A stretch of DNA of 64,000 nt from an uncultured Ruminiclostridium sp. (GTDB taxonomy: Bacteria > Bacillota > Clostridia > Oscillospirales > Ruminococcaceae), in the NCBI GenBank assembly GCA_947627695.1, contig CANQXF010000006.1:1-64000 (forward strand), given 5' to 3'. The notes beneath the pieces were generated by a model that saw only the letters and a list, made by a program, of their open reading frames with translations, was not told where the DNA came from and searched no databases. Below, in pieces: positions 17,562-27,071 of this stretch. Within the stretch, counting starts at the first letter, position 1. Every line of letters begins with the position of its first letter. Both the position numbers and the translations under genes were made by a program.

Positions 17562-19511
17562 ATGAAATTTACGTTAAAAAATAAAAAGAATAATTTTATC
17601 CGCAGCGCTGCCTGCCTGCTTTTATGCGGAGCTGTTCTGGCGGGCTTTTCCGCCTGTCAGCCTGACGAGAGCAACACGGACAGCGACGAAAAGACAGTCA
17701 TAACTATGCTCTATCCCACAAAGCTACCTGAGTTTGAAGCGCTGCTTGAAAGCACATATACGGACATCGACCTGCAAATAGAGATAAATGCGGTGGCTAC
17801 CATAAACGGACAGTCGGAACGCCGCCTGTTGAACGGACACGGCACGGACATTGTGACGGTGCTCACCCCCTCCGCCAACGTTTCCGATTACCTTGCCGAC
17901 CTGAGCGAAATGGAGTATACATCTCGTTATTCCTCACAAGTTATGAGGTCTTATATGGTGAACGGACAGGCTAAGTATATCCCACTTCCCGGTCAGTACA
18001 GCGGATATATTTACAACAGCACCATAGCAAAGGAGCTGGGCTTTGACAAGATAGAAAGCCGTTCCGACCTGCTGGCTCTCCTTGACGCGGGGAGCAAGGC
18101 GGGAAAGGGCACAGGCGAGGACGGGACCCTGTTCAGCGTGTATGCAACGGACCTCGGCTCCCTCGGCTCTTACTATATTGGAAATCACGTTCCCGATTAT
18201 CTCGCCCAGTCGGAGGGAATAATCTGGTCCGACAACATAAAACAGGGAAACGGCAGCTTCACGGGAGCATTCGACAACGCTCTTGACTTTCCTATGAAAT
18301 TGGTGGAAGCGGGATATTTCGACCCCTACACCTTGGAGGGACAGTCCACCCACGTCATTGAACGTATGGAAAACGGCACTATGCTCCTCACCTACGGCGG
18401 AGTAAGCCTGTACGACACCATTCGCAATGAGGGGAAGGACTATGAATACGAAATGATCCCGTTCCTCAGCGATGAGGGGAATCAGCCCTGGACAGTCAGC
18501 GCTCCCTGCGCTTTTCTGGGAATAAACGCCTCTCTTGAGCAGGACAGCCCCCAAAAGCTGGACGCCTGCCACCGTATGCTTTCCCTGCTCTCCACCGCCG
18601 AGGGACAGGAGGCGCTTATCAAAGACATAGGCGCGGCTCAGACTTATCTGACCGAAGGGGTGAAAAACGGCGGAGAGGTTCCCGACGGACTGAAAAGCTG
18701 CATTGACGGCGGCTATATTTACAACATCAGGATACCCACCGATCTGGTGTGCTATATCGCCAACCGCTTCGATCGTGTTTTGCTGGGCAGTGCAGAGCTT
18801 TCCGCCGTGCTGGAGCAGTTCGACGATTACTATTACAGCGGCGGAGAGGAGATCAACAGCGACGTTTCCATCGTGGGCTGGGTGGAGCATGATATGATAT
18901 GCGAAAACTACAATGTGCGCCTTGGAGAAACGGAGATAGGCAACCTTGTGAGCGACGCCGTGCGGGAGGCGGCTGAAGCAGACATCGGCTTCATCAACGG
19001 CGGCAGTATAAGAAGCAGTCTTTATGAGGGTGACGTTCTGGGAGCCGACCTTGATATGGTCTGCCCTTACGATAATAAAATAGTCGTGCTGAAAACAAAC
19101 GGAAAAGTCATTCGTGAAATGCTGGAAAACGGCGTTTCACAGCTTGTCCGTGACAACGATATTCCCAGCGGACGCTTCCTCAACGTTTCGGGAATGTGCT
19201 ATTCCTTTGATCCCGAAACAGGGGAGATAACCTCCATGACCCTCCCCGACGGAACGCCCATAAAGGACAGCGACGAATTTACCATAGCCGTGACCGATTA
19301 TATGGCGGGCAATAAAGGATATATAGAGGATTCAGGCGACGGCTACACAATGCTCAACGTGTACAGCGACACCGCGCCCCTTGCGCAGGACGTTCAGCTC
19401 GTGCGGGAAACAGGGCTGAACTGCGCCGACGTTCTGGGAAAATATTTTGCCGCACACAAGGCGGAAGGCTTTGACACCCGCATAGAGGGGAGGATAACGT
19501 CCTCGAAATGA
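17562..19511 (+). CDS. Lipoprotein: solute-binding domain fused to 5'-nucleotidase C-terminal domain
   Basis: About 649 residues from ATG 17562 (GAGG 7 bases upstream). Signal peptide with lipobox 'LAGFSACQPD'. Residues about 45-400 resemble a family-1 extracellular solute-binding protein ('GQYSGYIYNSTIAKELGFDK', 'MENGTMLLTYGGVSLYDTIR'). Residues about 430-640 match the 5'-nucleotidase C-terminal domain: 'GETEIGNLVSDAVREAAEAD', 'IGFINGGSIRSSLYEGDV' and 'TNGKVIREMLENG'. The metallophosphoesterase domain that normally precedes it is absent. A role as surface nucleotide/nucleoside receptor is inferred. It overlaps the downstream kinase gene by ATGA, so the two are translationally coupled. Confidence 0.8.
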   Translation: MKFTLKNKKNNFIRSAACLLLCGAVLAGFSACQPDESNTDSDEKTVITMLYPTKLPEFEALLESTYTDIDLQIEINAVATINGQSERRLLNGHGTDIVTVLTPSANVSDYLADLSEMEYTSRYSSQVMRSYMVNGQAKYIPLPGQYSGYIYNSTIAKELGFDKIESRSDLLALLDAGSKAGKGTGEDGTLFSVYATDLGSLGSYYIGNHVPDYLAQSEGIIWSDNIKQGNGSFTGAFDNALDFPMKLVEAGYFDPYTLEGQSTHVIERMENGTMLLTYGGVSLYDTIRNEGKDYEYEMIPFLSDEGNQPWTVSAPCAFLGINASLEQDSPQKLDACHRMLSLLSTAEGQEALIKDIGAAQTYLTEGVKNGGEVPDGLKSCIDGGYIYNIRIPTDLVCYIANRFDRVLLGSAELSAVLEQFDDYYYSGGEEINSDVSIVGWVEHDMICENYNVRLGETEIGNLVSDAVREAAEADIGFINGGSIRSSLYEGDVLGADLDMVCPYDNKIVVLKTNGKVIREMLENGVSQLVRDNDIPSGRFLNVSGMCYSFDPETGEITSMTLPDGTPIKDSDEFTIAVTDYMAGNKGYIEDSGDGYTMLNVYSDTAPLAQDVQLVRETGLNCADVLGKYFAAHKAEGFDTRIEGRITSSK

Positions 19512-22204
19512 AAAACGATAAAAAAAGAGCCGCAGGAAAAACAAGGCTGCTCGTTCCCGTAATTATGGCGGTGATAGTGCTGGGCGTGTGCGTTGCAGGA
19601 TTTTTCCACCTCAGCAGAGAATCCGAGAGCCTGACCATAACCACGGGGCGTGAGCTGAGCCAGCTTTATCTCAAGGAAATGACCCTTCAGACCACGGGAC
19701 ATTTTGAGACCAGCATTGAAAGCTGCTTTTCCAAGCTGCGCACCATAGCCGCCTCCGTCAGAGAGGACGATATGACAGACCAAAGCTCCATAAAGGCTTT
19801 TCTGAGCAAGTCGGAGAGCGTGAACAGCTTTGACTATCTCGCACTTCTGGACAGCAAGGGCATATGCCACGGCACTGACGGCGAATTTCCCGCCGCGTCA
19901 AGGATCAGCTTTGTGGGAGCATTGCTCAGCGGCGACGACAAGGGACATATCTCCTACAACGAGGCATTCCTCGGCAGCAATATGGTTATGATGGGAATAA
20001 GCATAACTCCCGTTTCCAGCGGCGAAACAGAGTACGTTGCGATAATTGCGGGACTTTCCCTTGACGAGCTTTCGGGGCAGCTTTCTCTCCACAGAGAGGG
20101 AGACCACAGCAACAGCAGTATAATAAACACCGACGGCAGCTATGTTATCAAGAATTTTTCCCACAAGGAAATATCCGACGGGGTGAACCTTTACTCCTCT
20201 CTCAGCCACAACGTGACTATGACGGGGGACGTGGACGTCCAACAGCTTAAAAGGAGCATAGAAAGCGGCGGCGAGGGGCTTGCGGTATACGTTATCGGCG
20301 ACGACCCCATGTATATGTATTACGCGCCCATAGAGGGAACGAACTGGTATATGCTGACGGAAATGCCCTTTTCCGTCATCAAGGATTCACTTGACGATAT
20401 GGCGGACAGGCTGAACGTAAATACCGTCAGCGTGTTTATCCTTGTGATAATCTCACTTTTATGCACCTTTGCCGTGTACGTCCTTCACGTTCACCGCAAT
20501 GAGCGCGAGCTCCACGCCATAAACGAAGAGGTGAGAGCCGCGCAGCTGAGAGCAGAGAACGCCAGCCTTGCAAAAAGCGAATTTCTCAGCCGTATGAGCC
20601 ACGAGATACGCACGCCTATGAACGGAATTATCGGTATGACCGTCATTGCACGGCAGAATTTAGACAATCCCGTCAAGGTGGAGGACTGCCTGAAAAAAGT
20701 ATCTTTCTCCTCAAATCACCTCCTTTCCCTCATCAACGACGTGCTTGATATGTCGAAGATAGAAAGCGGCAAGGTGGAGATAAAGCACGAGGCGTTCGAT
20801 TTCCGCCGCTTCCTGGAAACGCTCAGCTCCTCCTATCACAGTCAGGCGCAGGCTAAGGGCGTGGAATATGAAACTATCCTGAAAGGTCACGTTGACGAAA
20901 CGCTGGTGGGAGATTCCCTCCGACTTAATCAGGTGCTTGCGAACCTTATCAGCAACGCCTTGAAATTCACCCCCGAGGGAGGAAGCGTCCACCTCACGGT
21001 GGAACAGACCTATTCCGACGAGAATACCGCAAAGCTGCGCTTTTGCGTGATAGATACGGGCTGCGGCATAAAAAAGGAGAATTTTGAGAAGATATTTGAG
21101 TCCTTTGAGCAGGAAAATGCCGACGTAGCCCAGAATTACGGCGGAACGGGACTGGGACTTTCGATAGTCCGCCGCTTCTCTCAGCTTATGGGCGGAGAGG
21201 TGAGCGTTGACAGCGTTTACGGCGAGGGAAGCACCTTTACCGTTGAACTGCCTTTCGGCAAAGCCCCCGAAATGCCGCCTGTCCATTACGAAAATCTGAA
21301 GATACTTGTGGCGGACGACGATGAGGACACCTGCCGCCATATCATAGATATCCTCAACAAAATGAAGGTGCGCTCCGCCGAATTTACCGACAACGGCTAT
21401 CAGGCGGCGGCGCAGGTACAGCTCGCCCACGGAATGGGGGACGATTACGACGTCTGCTTTATCGACTGGCGTATGCCTGAGTTAAACGGACTTGAAACGG
21501 GAAAACGGATAAAGGAAATTGCAGGGGACAACACTGCGGTAATAATCATCAGCGCCTACGATACCGCCGAGGTAGAGCCCGCCTGCCGTGACGCAGGCTT
21601 TGAGGGCGTTATTGCAAAGCCGCTGTTCGCCTCCGCCATAGCCTCCGCCTTGGAAAGCGTGAAATCCGACAATCCTATGTTCGATATGAACCCCGTTCAC
21701 GGCGCAGAGTACGATTTCAGCGGCAGGCATATCCTGCTGGCGGAGGACAACGAGCTTAACCGTGAGATAGCCGTGGAGCTTCTGGGAGAAGCCACGGGAG
21801 CAGAGATTGAGTCCGCCGAGGACGGCTCAAGGGCGCTGGAGATGTTCTGCAATTCCGAAATAGGCTATTACGACGTTATCCTTATGGATATACAAATGCC
21901 CGTTATGGACGGACTTACCGCCTCAAAAGCCATAAGAGCGCTGGACCGCCCCGACGCAAAGACAGTGCCTATCTTCGCTATGACCGCAAACGCCTTTTCC
22001 GAGGACGAGAAAAAGAGCAGGGCGGCAGGAATGAACGCCCACATTTCAAAGCCCCTTGACGTCAAGAAGGTTTACGAAATGATAGGCGAAGCGCTGGGCG
22101 CAAAAAAGAAAGAACAGGTGAACGATGAAGATACTCGTAATTTCCGACAGCCACCGAAACGAAATGGCGGTGCGGCAGGCGATAGAGCAGGAACGCCCCT
22201 TTGA
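19508..22204 (+). CDS. Hybrid sensor histidine kinase with Cache-like sensor and two receiver domains
   Basis: 898 residues. Membrane helices near 13-35 and 297-320 enclose an extracellular Cache-like sensor. Then HisKA with phospho-acceptor His365 ('FLSRMSHEIRTPMNG'), the N box 'NQVLANLISNALKFTPEGG', G1 'DTGCGI' and G2 'GGTGLGLSIV'. Two receiver domains follow: REC1 with Asp653 ('FIDWRMPELNG') and REC2 with Asp794 ('VILMDIQMPVMDG'). No DNA-binding output domain, so the phosphoryl group must pass to another protein or modulate the kinase. It is coupled to the upstream binding lipoprotein. Its last 27 codons overlap the next gene by 80 bp, an unusually long overlap. Confidence 0.93.
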   Translation: MKNDKKRAAGKTRLLVPVIMAVIVLGVCVAGFFHLSRESESLTITTGRELSQLYLKEMTLQTTGHFETSIESCFSKLRTIAASVREDDMTDQSSIKAFLSKSESVNSFDYLALLDSKGICHGTDGEFPAASRISFVGALLSGDDKGHISYNEAFLGSNMVMMGISITPVSSGETEYVAIIAGLSLDELSGQLSLHREGDHSNSSIINTDGSYVIKNFSHKEISDGVNLYSSLSHNVTMTGDVDVQQLKRSIESGGEGLAVYVIGDDPMYMYYAPIEGTNWYMLTEMPFSVIKDSLDDMADRLNVNTVSVFILVIISLLCTFAVYVLHVHRNERELHAINEEVRAAQLRAENASLAKSEFLSRMSHEIRTPMNGIIGMTVIARQNLDNPVKVEDCLKKVSFSSNHLLSLINDVLDMSKIESGKVEIKHEAFDFRRFLETLSSSYHSQAQAKGVEYETILKGHVDETLVGDSLRLNQVLANLISNALKFTPEGGSVHLTVEQTYSDENTAKLRFCVIDTGCGIKKENFEKIFESFEQENADVAQNYGGTGLGLSIVRRFSQLMGGEVSVDSVYGEGSTFTVELPFGKAPEMPPVHYENLKILVADDDEDTCRHIIDILNKMKVRSAEFTDNGYQAAAQVQLAHGMGDDYDVCFIDWRMPELNGLETGKRIKEIAGDNTAVIIISAYDTAEVEPACRDAGFEGVIAKPLFASAIASALESVKSDNPMFDMNPVHGAEYDFSGRHILLAEDNELNREIAVELLGEATGAEIESAEDGSRALEMFCNSEIGYYDVILMDIQMPVMDGLTASKAIRALDRPDAKTVPIFAMTANAFSEDEKKSRAAGMNAHISKPLDVKKVYEMIGEALGAKKKEQVNDEDTRNFRQPPKRNGGAAGDRAGTPL

Positions 22205-22619
22205 CGTGTTCATTTTCCTCGGCGACGGGGAGGACGAATATTCTGCTGTCACAATGAATATGGGCGGAACGGACACTTATTGTGTAAGAGGAAACTGCGA
22301 CTGGGACTCTATGATTGCAACTTCCGCCGCAGTTGAAGTAAAGGGACACCGCTTTCTTATCTGCCACGGTCATACCTTTGGCGTGCGGGACGGACTGGAC
22401 AGACTTTCTGCCGCCGCCGTGCTGAACGACTGCGAGGCGGCGCTGTTCGGTCATACCCATTGCCGCTGCCTTTGCAAAGCGGACGGCGTGACCCTGTTCA
22501 ATCCCGGGAGCATAAGCCTGCCTCGTGACGGACAGCCGCCCTCTTACGGACTGATAACCGAGGAAAAGGGCGAGCTTATTTTCCGCCATATTGACTTGTA
22601 TCAGAAAGGCAAGGTATGA
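22125..22619 (+). CDS. YfcE/MJ0936-family metallophosphoesterase
   Basis: 164 residues. Calcineurin-like metal-binding motifs: 'ILVISDSHRN' (D..SH), 'FLGDGEDE' (GD), 'VRGNCDWD' (GNCD), 'LICHGHTFGV' (H.H) and 'LFGHTHC' (GHTH). These define the YfcE/MJ0936 phosphodiesterases, cytoplasmic Mn/Ni-dependent enzymes that act on model phosphodiesters and in some cases cyclic nucleotides. Ribosome-binding AGGTG lies inside the kinase gene. Its place in an operon with a nucleotidase-domain lipoprotein and a kinase makes a nucleotide-related substrate plausible. Confidence 0.9.
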   Translation: MKILVISDSHRNEMAVRQAIEQERPFDVFIFLGDGEDEYSAVTMNMGGTDTYCVRGNCDWDSMIATSAAVEVKGHRFLICHGHTFGVRDGLDRLSAAAVLNDCEAALFGHTHCRCLCKADGVTLFNPGSISLPRDGQPPSYGLITEEKGELIFRHIDLYQKGKV

Positions 22620-23173
22620 ACGGTTTTTTCGGACATCTTAAAACGGTGATGAAACACAGACGCCTTGTGCGGAAATTCTGCTTTAAATGCGGACTTTACC
22701 GCCAAGGGCTTACTCACGACCTTTCAAAATATTCCCCCACCGAATTTTTAGCAGGCGCAAAATATTTCACAGGACATTGCTCCCCCAACGACCTTGAGCG
22801 CAGGGAAAACGGGTACAGCGCCGCATGGCTCCACCACAAGGGCAGGAACAGACACCACTGGGAATACTGGCAGGACTATAAGAAGGGCGTAGGACTTGTC
22901 CCCGTGGAAATGCCGCTGAAATACGCCGCAGAAATGTGCTGCGACAGGATAGCCGCTTGCCGTGTTTACCACGGAAAGAACTACAAGCAGGGCGACGCTC
23001 TGGAATATTTCCTCCAAAGCAAGATAGCCCCCAAAACAATGCACCATAACACCGCCCGTACTCTTCAGCGCTGGCTTACTCTGGTAAAAGAGCAGGGCGA
23101 AGAAACAGCATTCAAAATCATAAAACAGGAGCTTAAAGCGGAAAAGAAAAAACCGCCGTCAGGCGGAGCATAA
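22616..23173 (+). CDS. DUF5662-family protein
   Basis: 185 residues, overlapping the phosphodiesterase gene by ATGA. Conserved His/Asp/Lys pattern 'GLTHDLSKYSPTEF', then 'AAWLHHKGRNRHHWEYW' and 'MPLKYAAEMCCDRIAACRVY'; the spacing of H, D and HH residues suggests an HD-like metal-binding helical fold. The family is uncharacterised. Ends before a strong terminator that closes this four-gene operon. Confidence 0.8.
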   Translation: MNGFFGHLKTVMKHRRLVRKFCFKCGLYRQGLTHDLSKYSPTEFLAGAKYFTGHCSPNDLERRENGYSAAWLHHKGRNRHHWEYWQDYKKGVGLVPVEMPLKYAAEMCCDRIAACRVYHGKNYKQGDALEYFLQSKIAPKTMHHNTARTLQRWLTLVKEQGEETAFKIIKQELKAEKKKPPSGGA

Positions 23174-23190
23174 AGTTTTTACAGGAGAGT

Positions 23191-23226
23191 CTGAGAGGGA
23201 GCTTTTTACAAAAAGCTCCCTCTCAG
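23191..23226. terminator. Strong bidirectional terminator
   Basis: CTGAGAGGGAGCTTTTT pairs with AAAGCTCCCTCTCAG around an ACAA-type loop. It lies between the convergent DUF5662 and gerAC genes and probably serves both. Confidence 0.8.
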
Positions 23227-23261
23227 TGCGCAACATAAGTTATTCCTACAACCTTTCGTCT

Positions 23262-24389
23262 TTAATCCTCCATCGACAACTTATCAATATTCACCCTCAC
23301 GTCAAACCTGAACGCACTGTTTTTCAGCACCTCGCCCCAGCTGTCCTTCACCTCGTTCCACCTGCCGCAGTCGTAATGCCTTACCGTTTTCTCCAGATTT
23401 ATTGGATCTGCGCCGTATTTCAGCACCGTTTCACTGACGGCTTTTTCCATCTGCTCCATCAGCTTTTCAGCGCACTGCTTTTTCATCTGCTCGTTGTCGT
23501 TGGAGGTTGGCGGAGCAATAAGATACCGCCCCTCGCAGGAGAGACGCACGTCGAACACCTGCCGCCCCTCCTCAACGCAGGGCGTTATTTTTACCCTGAT
23601 GTCGGAAAGACGCAGGGTTATTTTTTTGTCCCCACGGTCCACAGTGACGGAATATTCCTCCGTCTTTCCCCACAAAAGCTGTAACCCCTCAGTAACCTCA
23701 GGAGCCACCTTTTCCACCGCCTGCCCCTGCATTATCAGCATACCGCCGTCTATCTCTATCGCCTTTCCGTCCTGGGAGAAGTCGCTTTTCCCGTCGTCTA
23801 TGAGCTTAAGCACAGGCAGACATATGCTCTGCCTGTTCGTTTCAAGAGCGATGAAAAAATCTAGCGCCGAGGGCAGTATGGTAAGTCCGTTCCTCTGAGC
23901 ATTTTGCAGCAGCATTTCCAGCTTCTGTGTGGAAACTATGCCCTCCTTGAACTTCACGTTCATCAACTCCTCCGCCTTGCCCTCAGATACGGCGATGAAC
24001 ATATCGGGTCGGCTCTGAAAACTGCTCTGTGCAAAGTCCGTCACCCTGTCCACCGAGTGAGCTGCGGCGTCCTCCCCGATAATTATTATCTGAGTGACCC
24101 CAGACATAAGCTCCCGCCCGCACTTGAAAGCGGCGTCCTCCATAGCCTCGTACACGTTTACTCCCTTTCCCGAAGATGTAATTACATTGGGCTGGGAGTT
24201 GTCCACAGGGGTCTGACCGCCTATGCCCGTGGGACTGTAATATTGAAAGGTAACGCTGTATTCCTCATCTTCATAGTCTATCCCCACAGCAAGGACTATC
24301 GCCTTTTCGTTCAGCTCCGTGTGAGGGATACACCCGCTTATAACCGCCGCAACTGTTATGGCGGAAATTATTTTAAGCAGTCTTTTCAC
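23262..24389 (-). CDS. gerAC: Spore germination lipoprotein, Ger(x)C family
   Basis: 375 residues with lipobox 'AAVISGCIPHTELNEKAIVL'; the 'ELNEKAIVLAVGIDYEDEEY' stretch is the standard Ger(x)C opening. Other family segments: 'SSFQSRPDMFIAVSEGKAEE' and 'TQKLEMLLQNAQRNGLTIL'. In spores this lipoprotein is the C subunit of a GerA-type nutrient receptor in the inner membrane. Third gene of the gerAA-gerAB-gerAC operon, overlapping gerAB by 17 bp. Which nutrient is sensed cannot be told. Confidence 0.93.
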   Translation of the reverse strand: MKRLLKIISAITVAAVISGCIPHTELNEKAIVLAVGIDYEDEEYSVTFQYYSPTGIGGQTPVDNSQPNVITSSGKGVNVYEAMEDAAFKCGRELMSGVTQIIIIGEDAAAHSVDRVTDFAQSSFQSRPDMFIAVSEGKAEELMNVKFKEGIVSTQKLEMLLQNAQRNGLTILPSALDFFIALETNRQSICLPVLKLIDDGKSDFSQDGKAIEIDGGMLIMQGQAVEKVAPEVTEGLQLLWGKTEEYSVTVDRGDKKITLRLSDIRVKITPCVEEGRQVFDVRLSCEGRYLIAPPTSNDNEQMKKQCAEKLMEQMEKAVSETVLKYGADPINLEKTVRHYDCGRWNEVKDSWGEVLKNSAFRFDVRVNIDKLSMED

Positions 24390-25458
24390 TTGCCCTCTCC
24401 TCCTTTTGTCTGGATCTTTTCAGCAATATCCCCGCCGCCAAAGCGGTGAGCAGTCCCGCAGCGGGAATAACCAGCACGAGAAACCTGTCTGTCATCACCG
24501 ACAAACCAATGCTCCCCCCAAGGAAAAGAGCGAACGCCGCCGTTATGCCTGCGCTTATCCACAGCGCCCACAGCCCCGCCTTTTTTCCCGCAAGCTGCCC
24601 GAATACCGTTTTTATGCAAAGCAGTGAAATGCCCGCCTTAACAATGAACATCAGCGTCCACGCCATAGCGTCAACTCCGTCCAGCCGCTGAAACAGCACT
24701 ATATCCGACATTGCGGAGATAGTGAAAAAAGGAAAGGCGGCGCTGTTCAGAAAAGGACCAAGCACCAGCGTTTCCGCCAAAAGCATAAGCTCCGACAGCA
24801 AAAGCGCGGCGGGAAGATAGCAGAACACCGCCTTTTTCGCCCCTTTCCCCGCAAAGCAGGACAACACGCCGAAAATAAGCAGCTCGCTGCTCCTGCCAAC
24901 GTGCTTTATCACTTCGTACCAGAAATTCCCGCTTATTTTGTCGGGAATGTACAGCCAGCCCGTGTCAAATCTCCCCCACAGGCTTATGGCAATAAACATG
25001 AGAAATGTAATAAACAGCCCCGCTATCAGCGTCCCGCCCCTTGCAAGCCCCTGCACGCCCTTTGCGGCGGCATAAGCGCATACAGGCAAGGGCAGAAGTA
25101 TCAGCAGAAAAACAGGCGCCTCGCTGAACACCGTCGCCGAGGTGTAAAAGCATATCCTGCATACCGAGGACAAAACTCCCGCCAGCAGAATAACGCAGAT
25201 CACAATGCCGAATATCCACCCCGCCGCCTTGTTTCCGTAAGCGATAATGCCGAAAGCGCTGTTTTCGCTTTTTGAGGAAAGCAGGAGGAGGGGCAGAAAC
25301 AGCACAAAGGTTATCAGAAATGACACGAGTATAACGAGAAATCTCTCCATAGTGTAGCCGTTTCCCGCAAATTCCGTCCCCTCGGTGAATATCCGTGAAA
25401 GGGCAAGCAATACCGCAAGCTGAGCAAAGCTGATCTTTTCCTTGGTAACGTCTGTCAT
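24373..25458 (-). CDS. gerAB: Spore germination permease-like protein, GerAB family
   Basis: 361 residues, about ten membrane helices, of the APC-like GerAB (endospore germination permease) family. It begins 'KEKISFAQLAVLLALSRIF' and contains 'GRSSELLIFGVLSCFAGKGA'. B subunit of the GerA receptor, carrying the likely germinant-binding pocket. Overlaps gerAA by 4 bp and gerAC by 17 bp, indicating tight coupling. Confidence 0.92.
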   Translation of the reverse strand: MTDVTKEKISFAQLAVLLALSRIFTEGTEFAGNGYTMERFLVILVSFLITFVLFLPLLLLSSKSENSAFGIIAYGNKAAGWIFGIVICVILLAGVLSSVCRICFYTSATVFSEAPVFLLILLPLPVCAYAAAKGVQGLARGGTLIAGLFITFLMFIAISLWGRFDTGWLYIPDKISGNFWYEVIKHVGRSSELLIFGVLSCFAGKGAKKAVFCYLPAALLLSELMLLAETLVLGPFLNSAAFPFFTISAMSDIVLFQRLDGVDAMAWTLMFIVKAGISLLCIKTVFGQLAGKKAGLWALWISAGITAAFALFLGGSIGLSVMTDRFLVLVIPAAGLLTALAAGILLKRSRQKEERASEKTA

Positions 25459-26942
25459 ACGCCCTTTTCATCTCCTTTTGTGATAGTTACTCCCTTTAAT
25501 TCCTGAACGTGATAGTCCCTTTTCGCCAGCGTGCGCCAGCTCCTGCGCAGTACAAAGTCCCTCATCGAGCTTAACGAAAAAGGAGCAAGGGGAGCAGTGT
25601 GAGGAACACCGTAATTTTCCTGGGAGCACAGCTTGAATATTATCAGTGCGGAAAGCACGGTTATCCCGAAAAGCCCCCATATACCGCCCACGATTATATA
25701 TATCATACGCAGCACCGCAATGCTGTCGTAAAGGTCGGGGACAACAAAGCCCGTTATCGCCGTCACCGCCACGATAAGGACGATAGGCGCGCCAACCAGT
25801 CCCGCCGACACCACGATATCTCCTATAACAAGTCCTCCCACTATCGAAACGGCGTGACCTATGTTTGAGGGGATACGCAGTCCCGCCTCTCTCATCACCT
25901 CGTAAAAGACGTGAATTATAAGACATTCCGCCAATAGGGAATAAGGCGTCACCTGTATGCTTGTTGCAAGGTTCAGCAAAAGGGATTCGGGGAAAAGCTC
26001 AGGGTTGAAATTTGCAAGGGCGACATAAAGCCCCGAGGTTACCGTAGCGATTATTATCGCCGCATATCTTATCAGCCGTATCATTGCGGCAAAGGCGGGG
26101 CGCCCCGTGTAATCGTCCACCGCCGAGAAATTTTCCATAAACAGCTTGGGAAGATAAAGACCGAAGGGCGTTCCGTCCACCAGAATACCTATCTTCCCCT
26201 CATACAGCTTTGAGGTGAAAACGTCGGGGCGCTCGGTAGTCCCTATTTCCGAAAACACCGCGTCTCCGGGAGATTCCAGAAACGGCTGTATATACCCGCA
26301 CTCCAGTATCATATTCAGCGGCACGCTTTTCAGCTTTTCCTCCACCGCCTTCACCAGCTTTTTGTCCGCTACGCCCTTTATATAGCACATACAAACGTCA
26401 GTGTCAGACATCTCCCCAAGCTGCATCATCTTGAAAACCAGATCGGGACTTTTCATTCTTCTTCGCACAAGGGAAATGTTCGTCCTGATAACTTCAATAA
26501 AACCGTCCCTGCTGCCCCGCACGTTGCTGTGAGTGACAGGCTCCTGCACCGAACGGGCGGCGTAGCCCTGCACTCCCACCGAAAGCGCCTTTTCCAGCCC
26601 GTCTATCAGGATAGAGGTAAAGCCCGACATTATATCGTGGCACAGCTCGCCGTAGGTCTGTGACTGCTTTTGCTCCGCCGCAATGATAACGTCCCTTGAA
26701 AGAGTATCGAAAAGCTGGTCGGGTAAAAGCGCCTTTTCGTTCCCCACGCCGTTCAGCGGGCGAAAGATAAGGTCCGCCATCGTTTCCGTGCTCGCCATTC
26801 CCTCGCAGAAAACTATCGCTATCCTCACCTGCCCCACACGCCCCTGCTTCACCGTCAGGTCGGAGGAATCGGACATAGCCGTTCTCAGATTTATCACATT
26901 CTCCTCTAAAGAGGAGCTTAAATTTTTTTCTTTTAGTTCCAT
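25455..26942 (-). CDS. gerAA: Spore germination protein, GerAA family
   Basis: About 495 residues from ATG 26942 (GAGGTAGCT upstream). The upstream in-frame Met at 27038 lacks a ribosome-binding site. The large N-terminal soluble domain holds the family segment 'FLESPGDAVFSEIGTTERPD', then 'LYEGKIGILVDGTPFGLYLP'. Four to five C-terminal helices include 'AIVGDIVV'-like segments ('GHAVSIVGGLVIGDIVVSAG'). A subunit of the germinant receptor, proposed to form the ion channel. Normally transcribed in the forespore; I could not find a convincing sigma-G promoter in the 130-bp divergent region. Confidence 0.93.
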   Translation of the reverse strand: MELKEKNLSSSLEENVINLRTAMSDSSDLTVKQGRVGQVRIAIVFCEGMASTETMADLIFRPLNGVGNEKALLPDQLFDTLSRDVIIAAEQKQSQTYGELCHDIMSGFTSILIDGLEKALSVGVQGYAARSVQEPVTHSNVRGSRDGFIEVIRTNISLVRRRMKSPDLVFKMMQLGEMSDTDVCMCYIKGVADKKLVKAVEEKLKSVPLNMILECGYIQPFLESPGDAVFSEIGTTERPDVFTSKLYEGKIGILVDGTPFGLYLPKLFMENFSAVDDYTGRPAFAAMIRLIRYAAIIIATVTSGLYVALANFNPELFPESLLLNLATSIQVTPYSLLAECLIIHVFYEVMREAGLRIPSNIGHAVSIVGGLVIGDIVVSAGLVGAPIVLIVAVTAITGFVVPDLYDSIAVLRMIYIIVGGIWGLFGITVLSALIIFKLCSQENYGVPHTAPLAPFSLSSMRDFVLRRSWRTLAKRDYHVQELKGVTITKGDEKGV

Positions 26943-27071
26943 AGCTACCTCAGCAAAAAAGATATTTTTCCGTGAATGTATTTTAACCTGTTTGTCCGAT
27001 TTAATTCTCAGGGTAATATTTTTTCTAATTCGGCGCAAAATAGCCTTATCAAATCAGAAAGAGGAAAAAAT

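Noticed and set aside
17934-18890. Long antisense frame inside the solute-binding/nucleotidase gene
   Set aside because: Shadow of a GC-biased gene on the other strand; no ribosome-binding site or recognisable domain. The same holds for other long antisense frames (for example 20711-21430, 33722-34447, 60096-60788).
22125-22204. Frameshift at the end of the hybrid kinase
   Set aside because: The last receiver domain is complete and the extra 27 residues simply run into the next gene in another frame; both frames look intact.
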